From Planctomycetia bacterium (GTDB lineage: Bacteria > Planctomycetota > Planctomycetia > Gemmatales > Gemmataceae), in assembly GCA_005773755.1 (NCBI GenBank), contig SXHE01000511.1, positions 1-9,101 of the forward strand: a DNA stretch of 9,101 bases. Reading direction: 5' to 3'. The notes under the pieces are model-generated. The model saw only the letters and a program-made list of their open reading frames with translations. It ran no database searches and was not told the DNA's origin. Below are positions 6,037 through 9,101 of this stretch, one piece after another. The first letter of the stretch is position 1. Each line of letters starts with the position of its first letter. The position numbers were made by a program, and so were the translations under genes.

Positions 6037-6786
6037 CTAGCGCGGTTCCATCACGTCGCGCCAGCGGCGGGGCTGCGCCGCGAACGCGGCGGCGTAGGTC
6101 GCTTCCAGCGGCACCATCACGCAGCCATTCGGTTCGAGGAACAGTTCCATGTCGGGCAGCGCGTCGCCGACGCCGACGTTCTGGAGGTAGGCCCGCGTGA
6201 CAAGATCCGATTCGTAGGCGACCAGTGTGAGCGGCTTGCCCGCGGGCGGGCGGAACTCGGTGTCGGTGATCTCGTTCCAGATGAGGCCGTGAACGCCGCC
6301 GGGGTCGCGCGGGCCGGGCGGGAACGGATCGACGATCAGCAGGTGAATCCGCGCTTCGAGCAGTTCGCACGCCTTGTTCACGAAGGCCCTCACGCCGTTC
6401 TTGCTGGCCTTGTTGCCCGGCGAAACGATCTCGATCATCGCGACGACGCGATCCCCGCTGACGTGCCGGATCGCGATCGCGCTCTTCTTCCGCCGGTAGA
6501 ACTCGGCCTCGGTCTGCGTCGTGATCTTGCTCACCGTGCGCGGTTGTAGGGCGCGCGTCGCCGTCGCCACCCCGCCGCCCGAAGGTGCGGCCGGCGAATC
6601 GTCGTCGTGATCGACTTGCAACGCCAGCACGTCCGGGCCGAACCCGCCGGCCACCTGCTCCGGCAAGGCGTACAGCGTGCGCGGCAGCAACCCCGCGTTC
6701 AGCGTGCGGCCGATTTCCTCGATCCACGAATGATGGAACGCGTGGAAGATTCCGTCAGGAACCTTCGTCCAGTCGTGCATCGGCAT
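6037..6786 (-). CDS. DUF4058 family protein
   Basis: This encodes 249 residues. The ATG at 6786 is supported by a strong ribosome-binding site, GGAGGTG at 6791-6797; a Met two codons later would sit too far away. The N-terminus MPMHDWTKVPDGIFHAFHHSWIEEI and the NAGLLP and GGFGPDVL blocks match DUF4058 proteins as I know them, which are frequent in planctomycetes and cyanobacteria. The core reads VVAMIEIVSPGNKAS, then a helix with FVNKACELLEARIHLLIVDPFPPGPRDP. The E-x-VSP-x-x-K pattern followed by a lysine helix and an (I/V)VD strand recalls PD-(D/E)XK-like Uma2 proteins, so a nuclease-related fold is possible but not shown. The biochemical role is unknown. No signal peptide or membrane segment is visible. 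The gene lies 49 bases downstream of the secreted propeller gene and may share its transcript. It converges with proS across a 28-base gap that has no clear terminator. Confidence 0.88.
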   Translation of the reverse strand: MPMHDWTKVPDGIFHAFHHSWIEEIGRTLNAGLLPRTLYALPEQVAGGFGPDVLALQVDHDDDSPAAPSGGGVATATRALQPRTVSKITTQTEAEFYRRKKSAIAIRHVSGDRVVAMIEIVSPGNKASKNGVRAFVNKACELLEARIHLLIVDPFPPGPRDPGGVHGLIWNEITDTEFRPPAGKPLTLVAYESDLVTRAYLQNVGVGDALPDMELFLEPNGCVMVPLEATYAAAFAAQPRRWRDVMEPR

Positions 6787-6835
6787 GGCTCACCTCCACA
6801 GGCATGATACCACGCCCTCGGACAACGATTCACGC

Positions 6836-8956
6836 TCACTTCACGAGGTAGTTGAGCGTGTAGTACGCTTCGGCGTGCAGCAGGCTCTCGCCGTCCTTCG
6901 TCTTCGGGCCGTCGATGCGGAACTCGTACACGCGGCCCTTGCGCAGGTTCTCGACCGGCACGAACAGCGTCTTGCCGTCCTTCGAGAGCGTTGCCGCGCC
7001 CACGGGCTCGGCGCGGGTGTCGATCTCCGGGCCACCGTACCGGCTCTCGTAGACGTAGGTGAACGAGCTGACCGACACCGGCTTCTTACCCACTGTGTCC
7101 GGGTCGACCGGTTTGGTGAACGTGAACTCGTAGCCGTCCTTCTTCAGTGCGACGTGGTGAACCTCGAACGGCTCCGTGCCGGTGTACACGAGCCGTTGGA
7201 GGCCGTAGGGTTTGCCGCCGCTCGACCCCCAGCCGCGGTTCGTCTGCCCGGCGAACATGCTGCCGTCCGGGGCGAAGCTGATCCGGTTCACCCCGCACTG
7301 CAACCCGGCGCGGAACGGGAAGCACGCCCCCTGGAACTCGCCCTGCACCTTCTCCAGCGCCACGCGCATCACGACGCTGTTCGTCTGGTCGCCGACGAAG
7401 CACTGGCCGGCGAACGGCCCGAACTTGCCGCCCGTCGTGTCCCACACCGGCTCCGTGATCGACTTGCCCATGCGCCCGTAAGGGAACCAGATGCACGGCG
7501 GGCTGAGGGCCGGGTAGTTGTCCGTCTGCTTGCCCTGTTTGTCCACGCCGTCGTAGCGCATTCCACTGGCGACCTTGTCCGGCACCTTCCCGGCGAACGG
7601 CGAGTCCTTGACCCACCGCAACCCGGCCTGATGGCCCACGAACGCGCCCTTCTTGACGTGGTGCATCTTGTTCGACACCACCCACTCGCCCTGGTTGTCG
7701 CAATAGAACAGGTCGCCGTCCGGCGAGAAGTTGATGCCGTTGGGCGAGCGCAGGCCGTAGGCGAACGGTTCCATCTTGCCGTCGGGCGACACCTTCACGC
7801 ACCAGCCGCGCCACGCGGCCTTCGCCTGGTGGCCGCCGCCGAAGCCGACGTTGAGCGTGATGTAGAAGTTGCCGCCCTTGTCGCGGGCCGGGCCGAACGC
7901 GAACTCGTGGTAGTCGCCGCTGACGCCCCACTTGTCGCACACCGTCTGGTACTCGTCGGCCTTGCCGTCGCCGTCGCTATCGACGAGCTTCGTCAGCTCC
8001 GCGCGCTGCACCACGTACACGACGTTGTTGGAATCGACGTGCAGGCCCAGTGCCTCGTGCAGGCCGGTTGCGAACTTGGTCATCTTGACGTCGGCCGGGT
8101 TCGTCGCGGTCGGGTTGTGGATCAGCCACACCTCGCCGCGGCGCGTGCAGGCGAGCAGCTTGCCGTCGGGCCGGAAGGCCAGCCCGCCCACTTCGAGCAC
8201 GCAGTCGGCGGCCGTCGGGATCGTGGTGAGCTTGTAGTGGTTCTCTTCGCCCTTCGCGGGCTTGGCAAGCGCCGCTTCGGTCTTGGGCGGGAAGTCGCGG
8301 TCGAGCCGCTTGCGGATCGTGTCGGGCACGACCGACGGCAGTTCCGGGGCGACGTACACCTGCCACCCGCCGGCCTCCTGGCAGATCTTCACCAGCAGTT
8401 CGTTCGTGCCCTCCTTCACGTCGATCTCGACGCGGTCCTGGTCGGCCGCGGCCGGGCGCACGTACGCCGCGTGGAACACGCGCTTGCCGTTGCCGAACAC
8501 GCTCAGCGTGTCGTCGCTGCCGAACGACAGCGGCCACTTGTACGCCTTCGGCGACTCGAAGGTGTGATACAGGTAGACGACCGCGTCCTTCTTGTCGTTG
8601 GGGAACAGCTTGTCGAGGTCGATCACCTTGCCCAGTTCGAAGCCGGGCAGTTCCTTCCAGCCGACCTTCGCGCCGCCCTTGCCGGCATAGGTGGCTTTCA
8701 GATCGACCTTCTTCTCCGGCGGGTACGCGAACTCGAACCCGGCCTGATCGGTGTTGTCGAACGGCCCGGCGTAGTACCACTTGCCTTCGAGGTTCGGCAG
8801 CTTGTGCGACGCGAGCGTGGCCCGCGCGCTGGCCGGGCGGCTCCCCTTGTTCACGTACTCGCCGGGCGCGTCCTTCGACGGTTGGGCGCTGGACGGCACG
8901 AGCGAAAGGGCCACCGCGAGCGCGGCGACGAAGGTAGCAACGAGAGCACGAGACAT
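6836..8956 (-). CDS. Secreted protein with PA14-like domain and six-bladed-type beta-propeller
   Basis: This encodes 706 residues. The ATG at 8956 has GGAG at 8962-8965, five bases upstream, and is followed by a signal peptide (residues 1 to about 24, cleavage expected near SSA-QP). Residues about 57-205 look like a PA14/carbohydrate-binding-type sandwich: KWYYAGPFDN at the start, a WPLSFGSDDTLSVFGNGKRV strand pair, and NELLVKICQEAGGWQVYV at the end. Residues about 250-590 form a propeller with repeated 'F-x-PDG-x-hydrophobic' blade motifs at 261-267, 388-394, 410-416 and 561-567. It resembles the sorbosone-dehydrogenase/PVC-type membrane-bound proteins of planctomycetes. DSDGDGKADEY (326-336) is a calcium-binding-type loop. 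A C-terminal beta domain follows from about 595. No CxxCH haem motif is present, unlike many relatives. The likely role is extracytoplasmic sugar binding or oxidation, but the substrate is unknown. Confidence 0.9.
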   Translation of the reverse strand: MSRALVATFVAALAVALSLVPSSAQPSKDAPGEYVNKGSRPASARATLASHKLPNLEGKWYYAGPFDNTDQAGFEFAYPPEKKVDLKATYAGKGGAKVGWKELPGFELGKVIDLDKLFPNDKKDAVVYLYHTFESPKAYKWPLSFGSDDTLSVFGNGKRVFHAAYVRPAAADQDRVEIDVKEGTNELLVKICQEAGGWQVYVAPELPSVVPDTIRKRLDRDFPPKTEAALAKPAKGEENHYKLTTIPTAADCVLEVGGLAFRPDGKLLACTRRGEVWLIHNPTATNPADVKMTKFATGLHEALGLHVDSNNVVYVVQRAELTKLVDSDGDGKADEYQTVCDKWGVSGDYHEFAFGPARDKGGNFYITLNVGFGGGHQAKAAWRGWCVKVSPDGKMEPFAYGLRSPNGINFSPDGDLFYCDNQGEWVVSNKMHHVKKGAFVGHQAGLRWVKDSPFAGKVPDKVASGMRYDGVDKQGKQTDNYPALSPPCIWFPYGRMGKSITEPVWDTTGGKFGPFAGQCFVGDQTNSVVMRVALEKVQGEFQGACFPFRAGLQCGVNRISFAPDGSMFAGQTNRGWGSSGGKPYGLQRLVYTGTEPFEVHHVALKKDGYEFTFTKPVDPDTVGKKPVSVSSFTYVYESRYGGPEIDTRAEPVGAATLSKDGKTLFVPVENLRKGRVYEFRIDGPKTKDGESLLHAEAYYTLNYLVK

Positions 8957-9006
8957 GGGAGCTCCGGCAGAGGAGAGCGCAAGGCAGGGTGCGAGCGGAT
9001 GTGGAA

Positions 9007-9035
9007 AGTGTACCCCGACGGACCGCGGTCTACAA
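9007..9035 (-). promoter_or_regulatory. Candidate promoter for the secreted propeller gene, with a palindromic spacer
   Basis: On the minus strand, TTGTAG (9030-9035) and TACACT (9007-9012) are separated by exactly 17 bases. The -35 is weak (three of six) and the -10 moderate (four of six). The predicted start near 9000 would give a leader of about 44 bases. A perfect 10-bp palindrome, GACCGCGGTC (9021-9030), fills much of the spacer and would suit a repressor operator. Confidence 0.3.
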
Positions 9036-9101
9036 CCGCGCCGCCCGCCGGGGGTGGGGAATTGATCCCCGTTTGATGGCTAAGGTTTCAACCCAAAGAA
9101 C

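Noticed and set aside
6785..9076. 763-codon plus-strand open frame opposite the DUF4058 start and the propeller gene
   Set aside because: Its length reflects third-position G/C bias on the opposite strand. The product is a repetitive Arg/Val/His/Leu mixture, while the minus-strand frame has a signal peptide, domain motifs and a ribosome-binding site.
9086..9101. GGTTTCAACCC-type sequence resembling the end of some CRISPR repeats
   Set aside because: Only one copy is visible at the window edge, with no second repeat or spacer to support an array.

Overview
This 9.1 kb window is GC-rich and gene-dense, with mostly ordinary chromosomal content. Several features point to a Gemmata-like planctomycete: a Ser/Thr kinase with an N-terminal zinc ribbon and a C-terminal extracytoplasmic domain, a large secreted beta-propeller protein of a kind common in Planctomycetes, a DUF4058 protein, small secreted paralogs, and an archaeal/eukaryotic-style prolyl-tRNA synthetase. 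The assignment rests on gene content and recognised families. No rRNA or other phylogenetic marker is present to confirm it.

Layout, left to right. (1) Positions 2-196 (+) hold the tail of a Tm-1-like/UPF0261 protein. Its last codons and stop lie inside one arm of a near-perfect 40-bp inverted repeat (182-309) that fills the convergent gap to the next gene. (2) Positions 319-735 and 824-1252 (-) are two tandem paralogs encoding small exported proteins, separated by a 22-bp perfect palindrome that probably terminates or attenuates transcription. The upstream copy has a plausible sigma70-type promoter (1301-1329) and an 8-bp hairpin at the predicted 5' end of its transcript. (3) Positions 1595-3598 and 3620-4342 (+) encode a membrane Ser/Thr kinase and, 21 bases later, an unrecognised beta-rich protein, probably as one transcript. 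A GC hairpin (4351-4386) follows. (4) Positions 4467-6008 (+) are proS, preceded by a palindromic leader element (4409-4449). (5) Positions 6037-6786 and 6836-8956 (-) form a likely two-gene unit: a secreted PA14-like plus beta-propeller protein, then a DUF4058 protein. This unit converges on proS. The last 145 bases hold the upstream region of the propeller gene.

The genes do not form one pathway. Three functional couplings are plausible: the duplicated secreted pair, the kinase with its downstream partner, and the propeller/DUF4058 pair. I found no CRISPR array, tRNA, rRNA, transposase or phage gene, and no clearly new multi-gene system. The most unusual material is the set of inverted repeats at gene boundaries and the unknown protein next to the kinase.
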